Shown here: positions 17,095 through 24,924 of the stretch, in pieces
Layout: the number at the start of each line of letters is the position of its first letter
Numbering within the stretch: the stretch's first letter is position 1
Origin: Cohnella fermenti
Lineage (GTDB): Bacteria; Bacillota; Bacilli; Paenibacillales; Paenibacillaceae
Reading direction: 5' to 3'
Assembly: GCF_004801405.1 (NCBI RefSeq)
Contig: NZ_SSOB01000004.1
Coordinates: 62,001 to 126,000 of the forward strand
DNA length: 64,000 nucleotides
Translations under genes and position numbers: made by a program
Notes under the pieces: generated by a model
Seen by the model: the letters and a program-made list of their open reading frames with translations, nothing else
Databases searched by the model: none
What the model was told of the DNA's origin: nothing

Positions 17095-18507
17095 ATGAGC
17101 TATACATGGAGCGCGGCGAGCAAGAGATGGATCGCGACGATCGGAGCGGCGGCGCTGGCCGCCGGACTGCTCGCGGGCTGCGGCGGCAACGGCGGGAACG
17201 GAGCGAACGAGGGGCAGGCAAGCGGCGAAGCGTCAACGTCCGCCTCATCTTCTTCGAACCCATCTGCCGCAAGCCCGTCCTCGAGCGGCACGGAGGCGAG
17301 CAAGCCGGTCAAGCTGACGATTCTGAACGGCACCGTCGAGGCGGTCGATTGGCTGAACGAGCAGATCAAGACATACACGGCGCAGCATCCGAACGTGACG
17401 ATCGAGCAGGAGTTCCAGAAGTCGGCGTCGGACGTGCTGAAGGTGAAGATCGCCTCGGGAGACGCACCGGACATCGTCGCTCTGGCCCAGGTTCCCCAGG
17501 AGTTCTACGATCAGGATCTGTATTACGACTTCTCCGGAGAGACCGCGCTGTGGGACCGGCTGACGAACGCGTCGATCAAGTCCAGCGTCTCCGATACATC
17601 GCGCCCCGAGAAGCAGTTCTACCTGCCGATGACCGTCTCGTATACGGGGCTGTACTACAACAAGGACATCGTCGCCGAGCTTGGCATCGAGCGGCCGGAT
17701 ACGTGGGAAGCGTTCACGCAGGCGCTGCAGACCGTCAAGGACAAGAAGAACGACGTCACGCCGCTGTATCTGGGGGGCAAGGACTCGTGGACGCTCGGCC
17801 AGTTGGTCCAGTACCTCCCGCTCGGCAGCCTCCAGCAGGAGCTCGGCATCGAGGAAGCGAACAAGGCGCTTATCGCCAACGACGCCGCGAAGCTCGGGCT
17901 GGATCAGACCGGCGGCCGCATCGAGACGTTCGCCAAGGCGCTGATGGACTTCAAGGCGGCGGGGCTTGTCAACAAGAACGGAGCTTCGGCTTCGTACGAC
18001 AACCAGCTCGACGCCATCGCCGGCGGCAAGGCCGCGTTCGTCATTCAAGGCATGTGGGCCTTAAGCGACATCCTGAAGAAGAACCCCGACGCGAACATCG
18101 GGTTCTGGCCGATTCCCGCCCTCATGGCCGGCGACAAGCCGTACATGATCGGCAGCCCCGACGGCTCCGTGTCCGTCTCCGAGAAGTCCGACAACCGGGA
18201 CGAAGCGCTGAAGTTCGTGGACTTCCTCGTCAGCGCGGACGTGCAGAAGTCGTATTCCACGCTGCGCAACTCGCCGAGCGTCTACAAGGACGCCGAAGCC
18301 GACTGGTCGATTCTGAGCCGGGACGTCACCGCCGATCTGGATGTCGCGTTCGTCGCTTCCCGGTGGCCGTGGACGCCGAGCGGATACAATTCGGATTCGA
18401 TCGGGCGCACTGTGCAGGAGCTCCTCGTCGACGCGTACAAGACGCCGGCGGACTTCGCCAAGGTGTTCAAGGACAATTGGGATAAGGGCTACACGACCGC
18501 CGGCTGA
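17095..18507 (+). CDS. ABC transporter solute-binding lipoprotein of the GH66 locus
   Basis: 470 residues. Signal peptide with lipobox LAGC, lipidated cysteine at 29, then a Gly/Asn/Ser-rich linker to about residue 70 and the family 1 extracellular binding fold (VKLTILNGTVEAVDWLNEQI onward). AAGGGGAG is placed 8 nt before the ATG. The frame stays open far upstream through the antisense of the kinase and regulator genes, but only this start gives a signal peptide and ribosome site. It should capture an oligosaccharide for the permeases at 18619-20349; the GH66 enzyme in the operon suggests alpha-1,6-glucan fragments. Confidence 0.92.
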   Translation: MSYTWSAASKRWIATIGAAALAAGLLAGCGGNGGNGANEGQASGEASTSASSSSNPSAASPSSSGTEASKPVKLTILNGTVEAVDWLNEQIKTYTAQHPNVTIEQEFQKSASDVLKVKIASGDAPDIVALAQVPQEFYDQDLYYDFSGETALWDRLTNASIKSSVSDTSRPEKQFYLPMTVSYTGLYYNKDIVAELGIERPDTWEAFTQALQTVKDKKNDVTPLYLGGKDSWTLGQLVQYLPLGSLQQELGIEEANKALIANDAAKLGLDQTGGRIETFAKALMDFKAAGLVNKNGASASYDNQLDAIAGGKAAFVIQGMWALSDILKKNPDANIGFWPIPALMAGDKPYMIGSPDGSVSVSEKSDNRDEALKFVDFLVSADVQKSYSTLRNSPSVYKDAEADWSILSRDVTADLDVAFVASRWPWTPSGYNSDSIGRTVQELLVDAYKTPADFAKVFKDNWDKGYTTAG

Positions 18508-18545
18508 CATCAATGACATTGAGTTCTGCCGATAGCAACGATTGG

Positions 18546-18572
18546 AGGCTCGAACCGAAGTCGTTCGGGCCT
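18546..18572 (+). terminator. Intercistronic hairpin after the binding-protein gene
   Basis: AGGCTCGAAC (18546-18555) pairs with GTTCGGGCCT (18563-18572), with one G-T wobble and a 7-nt loop, followed by CTTGCC. It lies between binding-protein and permease genes, as the hairpin in locus 1 does, and may set their expression ratio. Confidence 0.55.
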
Positions 18573-18618
18573 CTTGCCATTCCCTTCCCTTGCCAATTCC
18601 ATAGGAGGTGTTCACATC

Positions 18619-19506
18619 ATGTTGCGTCTTGCCCGGAGGATAAACGAGCGTCTCCATCGCTACATGGCCGTTCCGGCGCTGGCGCTGTTCGCGGTCTTCT
18701 TCGTCACCCCTCTCGTCAAGGGAATCCGGATCAGTCTGACGGACTGGAACGGCCTTGCGCCCGACTATCATTATGTGGGCTTAAGCAACTTCATCGAGTT
18801 TTTCCATGACGACAGGGCGATCCACGCGCTTAAGGTCACGCTGACGTTCGGGCTGATCAGCCCGGTGCTGCTGTGCGCGGCGGGCCTGCTGTATGCCCTG
18901 CTGCTGGACAACCGGCTGCGCGGCCGCGGCGCCGTCCGGACGTTCGTCTACCTGCCGGCGATCATCAGCCCGCTGATCATGGGCTACGTCTGGCTGCTGC
19001 TGCTGAATTCGGAGAACGGGGCTCTATTGGAAGTGTTGAAAATATTCGGGAGAGAGTCCGTCTACCGGGACTGGCTCGGCACTCCGGACGAGGCGCTCTG
19101 GGTCATCATTGCGGTGAATCTGTGGCAGTTCGTCGGGTACGCGATGATCATCTTCCTCGCCGGGCTTCAGGGGATCTCGGCGGATGTGCTCGAGGCGGCG
19201 AAGGTGGACGGGGCGGGCTATTGGACGTCCGTTCGCCGCATCGTCGCGCCCCTGCTCATGCCGGCGATCCGGATCAACGTCATTACGAACCTGATCGGCT
19301 CGCTCGGCGTGTTCGACGTCATCACCGCCTTGACCGACGGGGGGCCCGGCTACTCGACCGAATCGATGAGCATCTACATCATGCGCTCCTCGTTCAACGG
19401 CCATACGGGCTATGCGACCGCCGTCGCCGTGCTCATGTTCCTCGTCATTCTGATTCCGGTGTCGGTTGCGCTTCGGCTCATGAAGCAGGCCGATCAAGAC
19501 GGTTAG
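18619..19506 (+). CDS. Sugar ABC transporter permease, MalF-like
   Basis: 295 residues with six predicted membrane helices and the EAA loop EAAKVDGAGYWTSVRRIVAP. A perfect AGGAGGTG stands 10 nt before the ATG at 18619. It pairs with the permease 15 bp downstream to form the channel of the GH66 locus importer. No ATPase gene is present. Confidence 0.92.
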   Translation: MLRLARRINERLHRYMAVPALALFAVFFVTPLVKGIRISLTDWNGLAPDYHYVGLSNFIEFFHDDRAIHALKVTLTFGLISPVLLCAAGLLYALLLDNRLRGRGAVRTFVYLPAIISPLIMGYVWLLLLNSENGALLEVLKIFGRESVYRDWLGTPDEALWVIIAVNLWQFVGYAMIIFLAGLQGISADVLEAAKVDGAGYWTSVRRIVAPLLMPAIRINVITNLIGSLGVFDVITALTDGGPGYSTESMSIYIMRSSFNGHTGYATAVAVLMFLVILIPVSVALRLMKQADQDG

Positions 19507-19521
19507 AAGGAGGGACCATCG

Positions 19522-20349
19522 ATGAGAAAAACACCGTTGGCCAAAACGCCTTTGTACGCGCTGATGATCCTGATGGCGCTCGTCTCCCTGATTCCGTTCT
19601 ACATGCTGCTGTTCACAGCGCTGACCCCCTCGTCGATCAGCCTGGCGGACAGCCGCCTGCTGCTCCGCCACTTCGAGTGGGGCAATCTGGCCGCCGCCTG
19701 GCGGGAGTCGAAGCTGGGCGGCGCGATGACGAATTCGTCGATTCTGATGGGGGGCAGCGTCCTCCTGTCGGTTCTCGTCTCGGCGGGCGCCGGCTATGTG
19801 TTCGCTCGCGTGAATACGTGGTACAACCGGATTTTGTTCAATGTGCTGCTGTTCAGCATGATGATCCCCGGCGTCATCAACACGGTGCCGCTCTACTCCT
19901 TGATGAAGGCGATCCACGGCATCAACACGCACTGGGCGATGATCCTGCTGCTCGCGACGGGCTTCATTCCGCAATCCGTCTTCCTGTACGCCAACTTCAT
20001 CCGCGGCCTGTCCCGGGAGATCGAGGAATCGGCCGTCATCGACGGCTGCACGCTGTTCGAGGCGTTCTGGCGAATCTCGTTCCCGCTGCTGCTGCCGATC
20101 ACGTCGACGCTCATTATCCTGAATGCGATTGCCGCCTGGAACAATTACGCCCAATCGGTGTTCTTCCTGCAGAGCCAGGAGCTGCAGACCGTGCCGCTTG
20201 CAATCAGCCGCTTCGTGCAGACGTACGGCGCCGACTACACGAAGATGGCGTCGGCTGCGCTGATCGGGATGCTGCCGGCCGTCATCATCTACTTCGTCTT
20301 CCAGAGGTTCTTCGTGAAGGGAATCTCGGCGGGGGCGGTCAAGGGATAA
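19522..20349 (+). CDS. Sugar ABC transporter permease, MalG-like
   Basis: 275 residues, six predicted membrane helices, EAA loop ESAVIDGCTLFEAFWRISFP and the usual C-terminal FFVKGISAGAVKG. GAAGGAGGG precedes the ATG. It is the second channel subunit of the locus 2 importer and is followed 22 bp later by the GH66 gene, so the two are almost certainly cotranscribed. Confidence 0.92.
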   Translation: MRKTPLAKTPLYALMILMALVSLIPFYMLLFTALTPSSISLADSRLLLRHFEWGNLAAAWRESKLGGAMTNSSILMGGSVLLSVLVSAGAGYVFARVNTWYNRILFNVLLFSMMIPGVINTVPLYSLMKAIHGINTHWAMILLLATGFIPQSVFLYANFIRGLSREIEESAVIDGCTLFEAFWRISFPLLLPITSTLIILNAIAAWNNYAQSVFFLQSQELQTVPLAISRFVQTYGADYTKMASAALIGMLPAVIIYFVFQRFFVKGISAGAVKG

Positions 20350-20371
20350 ACAGAGAAGGAGAGATAACCTC

Positions 20372-22066
20372 ATGATTACCGATGTATACCCGCTGAAGGC
20401 GCAGTTCCTTAGCGGAGAGATCGTTCGTATCGCCGTCCTGCTGGAGAACCGGGGAGCCGAGGCCGCGGAATGGAGCCTGGAGGGACGCGTCAGTTGGCTG
20501 GAGCGGCAGCTCGAACGGCTGATGCTCGGCCCGGTTCGCCTGGAAGCCGGAGAGAGCCGCGAGCTGACGATGGAGCTGCAAGCCCGCGAGGCCGCGTTCG
20601 ACGGCTTCGGGCTGGACGTCGATCTGATCGGCGAAGGCGGCGTTGTGCTGGACACGGCGTCCACCGCGTTCGATGTCGTCGACGATTGGCGGCGCTCGAC
20701 CCGCTACGGCTTCCTGAGCGACTTCCATCGGTCGGAGTCCGGCGACGAGGAAGATGTGAAGTGGCTGAGCAAGCTGCACCTTAATCTGGTGCAATTCTAC
20801 GACTGGATGTACCGCCACGACGATCTGGTCGCGGATCGGAGCGAATACGTCGACCTGATGGGCAGGGAGCTCAGCCTGGACGTCGTCAAGGAGAAGGTCG
20901 GGCTGTGCCATCGCCATGGCATGAAGGCTCTTGCGTACGGAGCCGTGTACGCGGCCAGCAAGCCGTTCGCCGAGCAGCATCCGGACTGGGCGCTCTATCA
21001 GAGCAACGGTGAGGTGTACGACTTCATCAACATCTTCACCATCATGAACATCATGGAGCAAAGCCCCTGGCACCGCCACATTATCGGGGAATACAAGCGC
21101 GCGGTCGAGCTCGTCGGCTTCGACGGCATTCATATGGATACATATGGTTTTCCGAAGGGGGGGACGTCCGTCTGGGGAGGAGAGGAGCGGGTCGTCCGGC
21201 TGGCCGAGCACTTCCCGGTGCTGATCGATCATACGCGGGAGGAGCTGGTCCGGAGCAAGGACGATATCGCGCTTGTCTTCAATAATGTCGGCAATTGGCC
21301 GGTGGGCGCGGCGGCGAAGGCGAAGCAGGATGCTGTCTACATCGAGGTGTGGAAGCCTTACGAGCGCTACCACCACATCCGCCAGATCGTCCGCGAGGCC
21401 AAGGCGGCAGGAGAAGGCAAGCCGGTCATTCTGGCCGCCTACCTGACGCCGTTCCGGACGGACGACCCCGAGCGGGCGCGCAACGCCGGGCTGCTGCTGA
21501 CCGCCGTTATCGCCTCCCATGGCGCCTATCACCTCGTGGCCGGAGAGAACATGGCCGTGCTGACGCAGGCGTACTATGCCGATTACTCGGTCGTCACGCC
21601 TTCGTTCGCCCGGGAGCTGCGCACGTATTACGACTTCCAGATCCGGTACGCCAACCTGCTGTACGACGAATCGCTGACGGACGTGTCCATGACCCATCTG
21701 GACGGCGACAACCTGGAGTATGTGTTCGACGAGCTCGAGTACTCGGCCTACGGGGAAGCGGACAAGGTGTGGGCGATCGTGCGCGAGAACGAGCGGCGGA
21801 AGACGATCAGCCTCGTCAATCTGACGGGGAACCGCGAGGATTACTGGAACGAGGGCAAGTCTCGCCCGGAGCGCCGAACGAACATCAAGCTGCGCATTCT
21901 GCTGGAGGGGAACGTGTCCGGCGCCTTCGCCGCGACGCCGGACGACGGCTTCGGCCGGCCGGTGCCTCTCGAGTACGAGATCACCGCCAGCCTGCGCGGG
22001 CGGACGATGGAGCTGACGATCCCGTCCGTCGACGTCTGGACGGTGGTCTGGATCGAGCTGGATTGA
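20372..22066 (+). CDS. GH66 dextranase-like enzyme
   Basis: 564 residues. An N-terminal beta-sandwich (about 1-110) precedes a TIM barrel. The barrel holds the GH66 nucleophile motif GFDGIHMDTYG (D256) and the acid/base motif VYIEVW (E325); the 69-residue gap is almost the same as the 68 between the two catalytic residues of Streptococcus mutans dextranase as I recall them. A C-terminal beta domain ends in WTVVWIELD. There is no signal peptide, unlike secreted dextranases and cycloisomaltooligosaccharide glucanotransferases, so it probably acts on imported isomalto-oligosaccharides in the cytoplasm. AGAAGGAGAG stands 6 nt before the ATG. The family is confident; hydrolysis versus cyclising transfer is not decided. 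Confidence 0.87.
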   Translation: MITDVYPLKAQFLSGEIVRIAVLLENRGAEAAEWSLEGRVSWLERQLERLMLGPVRLEAGESRELTMELQAREAAFDGFGLDVDLIGEGGVVLDTASTAFDVVDDWRRSTRYGFLSDFHRSESGDEEDVKWLSKLHLNLVQFYDWMYRHDDLVADRSEYVDLMGRELSLDVVKEKVGLCHRHGMKALAYGAVYAASKPFAEQHPDWALYQSNGEVYDFINIFTIMNIMEQSPWHRHIIGEYKRAVELVGFDGIHMDTYGFPKGGTSVWGGEERVVRLAEHFPVLIDHTREELVRSKDDIALVFNNVGNWPVGAAAKAKQDAVYIEVWKPYERYHHIRQIVREAKAAGEGKPVILAAYLTPFRTDDPERARNAGLLLTAVIASHGAYHLVAGENMAVLTQAYYADYSVVTPSFARELRTYYDFQIRYANLLYDESLTDVSMTHLDGDNLEYVFDELEYSAYGEADKVWAIVRENERRKTISLVNLTGNREDYWNEGKSRPERRTNIKLRILLEGNVSGAFAATPDDGFGRPVPLEYEITASLRGRTMELTIPSVDVWTVVWIELD

Positions 22067-22133
22067 GTTCGAGCGAGCCGGATTGGCCTGGAGCGGGCCG
22101 GAGAGAGTCGGATGGGTCCGGAGCGGGCGATTT

Positions 22134-22305
22134 TATGTGATTTTTCACATTCGTTGCGTTGGATTGGCGGGGATCGAGGCGTTTTATGCGGTTTTTCACA
22201 TATATACAGCAACTCGTGCCGGAGATTTCTCTATATATGTTATTTATCACATAGAATCGTCCAAGTTGCCCAGTATCCACCTTCGCCAATGTGAATTTTC
22301 ACATA
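22134..22305. repeat. Palindrome array B, four units every 51-52 bp
   Basis: Units TATGTGATTTTTCACATT (22134-22151), TATGCGGTTTTTCACATA (22185-22202), TATGTTATTTATCACATA (22236-22253) and AATGTGAATTTTCACATA (22288-22305). Start distances are 51, 51 and 52 bp. The whole segment aligns without gaps to the reverse complement of array D (32961-33132). It occupies the gap between two convergent genes. Confidence 0.85.
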
Positions 22306-22435
22306 AATCGGTGTTGCCGTCGCATCGTATCGTCATCGTGTACCGTCACATCACACCGCCACAGCGGGCTTCAGCGGAGGCTGAGGCCCGTTGTCCGTAT
22401 GCAGACAGCGATAGTTATGACAAGCCTGCTGTGAA

Positions 22436-22552
22436 GAGGCGAAGTGGGAGGAGTTAGTGGAGGAAACCCGTACAACGACGCACTGAAGAGACGGTTGGAG
22501 AGGGAGATGAGCGGGAGATCCGTACAACGACGCACTGAAGAGACGGTTGGAG
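22436..22552 (+). repeat. Dispersed repeat 2, copy B, with internal 33-bp duplication
   Basis: Contains GAGGCGAAGTGGG, GTTAGTGGAGG and two identical 33-bp segments (22468-22500 and 22520-22552, each starting CCGTACAACGACGCACTG), again exactly 52 bp apart. It matches copies at 12155-12204 (minus) and 26172-26246. Confidence 0.75.
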
Positions 22553-22578
22553 GCCGCACAATCAGGGAGCAGCCATGG

Positions 22579-22614
22579 CGCCGGGGGAGATCGTCAGGGC
22601 GATCTCCCCCGGCG
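22579..22614. terminator. Strong hairpin between convergent regions, probable guaD terminator
   Basis: Perfect 15-bp stem (22579-22593 with 22600-22614, core CCGGGGGAGATCG) with a 6-nt loop, 11 bp beyond the guanine deaminase stop. No clear T-run on either strand, so efficiency is uncertain. Confidence 0.65.
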
Positions 22615-22625
22615 GCAGCTTGGGT

Positions 22626-23993
22626 TTAATTCCGCTTATGAACAAGCTCCCCCTGCACCCATACCTCGCGAATGTGCTCCGGCCGAACGAGATACAGCAG
22701 CTTCTGGAAAACATCTTCCAAAGACTCGTCGGAGGAATAAACAGGAAGCTTGGCCGCCTCCAGCCGGGAGTCGACGACCTGCGCGTCGAAGGCGTAGCCT
22801 GCCTCGAGCCGGCCGATCGGCAGGCTCAGGCTCTCGCCGCCGCCGGCGGTGGCCAGGTAGAACGCCTCGCTTATGGTCAGCCGCGACTCAGGCAAGCCGC
22901 GCTCCGCCGTCGGCAGCTTCCCGTTCACGCCGTCCTCGAGCATCCGCGAGGAGATGACCGCCTGCCTCGCGCCGTCGTACAGGCTTGGCGAGAAGCCGCC
23001 CGAGAGATCGGTGCCGAGGCCGATCTCGACGCCCTTGTCCAGCCAGCGGGCAACCGGAAGCACGCTGTTCGCGAAGTAGGCGTTGGAGATCGGGCAGTGG
23101 CCGATTGCCGTGCCCGTCTCGGCGAAGAGCGCGGCATCGTCTTCGCTCAGAAAGTTGCTGTGCGCCATGACCGACTTCTCCGTCAGCAGGCCGAAGTCGT
23201 GCAAGGCGAACGCGTCGTGCTTGCCGCAGCGCTCCCGCACGTAGCCGTGAGCCCAATCGCTCTCGCTGCAATGCGATTGGATGTGCGTGTCGTGCTTCGC
23301 GGCGAGCTCGCCGAGCCCCTTCAGCGCTTCATCGGTGCAGCTCGGAATGAAGCGCGGCGTGACGACCGGGTAGACGCCTTGCTTCGTCGTCTCCGCGAGC
23401 TTCTTGACCGCGAGGATGAACGCCTCGGTATCCCGAATCGCCGATTCCGCGTCGGCGTCGCGATAATAATCCGGATTCTGCTCCGGATCGTCCATGACGA
23501 CCTTGCCGACGAGCCCGCGCTGCCCCTTGGCCGCGCAAATCTCGGCGAGCAGAAGGCTCGCTTCCTTATGGACGGTCGCGAAGTAGAGCACCGTCGTCGT
23601 GCCGTTCGCGAGCAGCGTATCGACGACGTCCTCGTAGACGGTCCTTGCGAACGCGAGGTCCGCGAACTTCGCTTCGAGCGGGAACGTGTACGTGTTCAGC
23701 CAATCGTAGAGGGGAATGTCCAGCGCGGTGCCGGACTGCGCCCATTGCGGCGCATGAACGTGCAGATCGACGAAGCCGGGCAGCAGGTATTGGCCGTCCG
23801 CCACCTTCTTGAAGCGGAGAGAACTGCGGTGGGCTTCGACGATTGCCTCGTAATCCTGCTCTTCCGGCGAGACGATTCGCGCGATGACGCCGGCTTCATT
23901 AATGCAGAACAGATGATTCCGAAGGATGTCGACATCCTTCGGCGTTCGGCTTGTGAAGGCCGTCCCCTGAACTACCATCGTATAAACGCTCAT
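22626..23993 (-). CDS. guaD: Guanine deaminase (amidohydrolase family)
   Basis: 455 residues, the usual size. It converts guanine to xanthine and ammonia in purine salvage and nitrogen recovery. The amidohydrolase metal site is visible: GFVDLHVHAPQ (H78, H80) is the hallmark of guanine deaminases; SHCSESDW and MAHSNFLSEDD carry further histidines, and GLGTDLSGG supplies the metal-binding aspartate. Nearby ARPGP-like substrate-loop residues were not checked in detail. GAGGAGATACAG precedes the ATG and a sigma-A promoter lies 40-70 bp upstream. Monocistronic, ending at a strong hairpin. No purine riboswitch was seen in the short leader. Confidence 0.9.
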   Translation of the reverse strand: MSVYTMVVQGTAFTSRTPKDVDILRNHLFCINEAGVIARIVSPEEQDYEAIVEAHRSSLRFKKVADGQYLLPGFVDLHVHAPQWAQSGTALDIPLYDWLNTYTFPLEAKFADLAFARTVYEDVVDTLLANGTTTVLYFATVHKEASLLLAEICAAKGQRGLVGKVVMDDPEQNPDYYRDADAESAIRDTEAFILAVKKLAETTKQGVYPVVTPRFIPSCTDEALKGLGELAAKHDTHIQSHCSESDWAHGYVRERCGKHDAFALHDFGLLTEKSVMAHSNFLSEDDAALFAETGTAIGHCPISNAYFANSVLPVARWLDKGVEIGLGTDLSGGFSPSLYDGARQAVISSRMLEDGVNGKLPTAERGLPESRLTISEAFYLATAGGGESLSLPIGRLEAGYAFDAQVVDSRLEAAKLPVYSSDESLEDVFQKLLYLVRPEHIREVWVQGELVHKRN

Positions 23994-24036
23994 CTGTATC
24001 TCCTCGTTGCTTTGTTAGATTTTCTGCCATAGGATT

Positions 24037-24065
24037 ATTATAGGCACTGCTCCGCACGAAGTCCA
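24037..24065 (-). promoter_or_regulatory. Sigma-A-type promoter for guaD
   Basis: On the minus strand TGGACT (24060-24065), a 17-bp spacer and a perfect TATAAT (24037-24042) lie about 45 bp before the guanine deaminase ATG. Confidence 0.65.
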
Positions 24066-24101
24066 CGTCAATCGCCGACACCGCCGGGCGGAAGGTCCCA
24101 T

Positions 24102-24839
24102 ATGGTGTCATACCGGATGCAAGGGGGGCTGAACGTGGCGGGAGCTAGGGACGCGGGGGTGTCGGTCGTCGTGTGCACGAACCGGCCGGCGTATCTCGGG
24201 AACATCATCGACAATTACTCAAGGCAGCATTATCGGAAAAAGGAGCTGATTCTGATCGTCAACGACGACTCGGCCGATCTGGCGATGTATCGGAGGGTTG
24301 CGAGCCGGGCGGGGCGGGCTTCGGTCTATCGGATGCCGTCGCGAATCTCCCTAGGGCAATGCCTGAACGCCGGCATGGGGCTTGCGAAGCTGCCGCTGAT
24401 CGCCAAGTTCGACGATGACGACTACTATTCCCCGAATTACTTGAAGGAGCAGGTCGGGGCGCTGATGCGGAAGAAGGCCGATGTCGTCGGCAAGCATTCC
24501 TGCCTGGTCTACCTCGAAGCTTCCAGGCGGCTTCTGCTTCGTTCGAAGGAGTATCGGAACAAGTATGCGACGTTCGTGCAAGGAGGGACGATCCTGTTCC
24601 GCCGCGAGGTGCTGAAGCAGGTGCGCTTCCCGGATCTGTCGGTCGGCGAGGATGTGAAGTTCCTGAGAGATTGTTCGCGCAGGGGGTACCGCACCTATGC
24701 GACCTCTCCGTACAACTACGTGTACATTCGCAGGGCGAACAAGATGAGCCACACGTGGCGGGTCAAGGACGAATTCTACCGAAGGGGGAGCGAGGTTATC
24801 GGGAGCGGAGCGCATTACCGGGCGTTCGCGGATCGCTAG
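24102..24839 (+). CDS. Family 2 glycosyltransferase
   Basis: 245 residues if translation begins at ATG 24102. GTG 24135, preceded by AAGGGGGGC, is an equally good start and would remove 11 residues. The GT-A fold of family 2 is clear: VSVVVCTNRPAYLGNIIDN at the N-terminus, VNDDSADL, ISLGQCLNAGMGLAKLPLIA, then the metal/sugar-nucleotide DxD motif in KFDDDDYY. VGEDVKFLRDCSRRGY corresponds to the ED acceptor-side motif. No membrane helices. It transfers a sugar from a nucleotide donor to an unknown acceptor. It has no surface-polysaccharide neighbours; the next gene is a pectinesterase. Confidence 0.85.
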   Translation: MVSYRMQGGLNVAGARDAGVSVVVCTNRPAYLGNIIDNYSRQHYRKKELILIVNDDSADLAMYRRVASRAGRASVYRMPSRISLGQCLNAGMGLAKLPLIAKFDDDDYYSPNYLKEQVGALMRKKADVVGKHSCLVYLEASRRLLLRSKEYRNKYATFVQGGTILFRREVLKQVRFPDLSVGEDVKFLRDCSRRGYRTYATSPYNYVYIRRANKMSHTWRVKDEFYRRGSEVIGSGAHYRAFADR

Positions 24840-24924
24840 ATTGATTTCGCCGGCGGGGCTTGCTAGACTAAGACGACAATCGGCGACGACAATCGGCAGC
24901 GTCCGAGGGCAGAGGGGGAGAAGC

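Noticed and set aside
22083-22457. Small protein with FYVIFHI-like repeats, also seen at 32926-33165
   Set aside because: Both are translations of the palindrome arrays. Differences between the two copies show no preference for silent positions.
23994-24036. Purine riboswitch before guanine deaminase
   Set aside because: The leader between promoter and ATG is only about 40 nt and lacks the conserved three-way junction.
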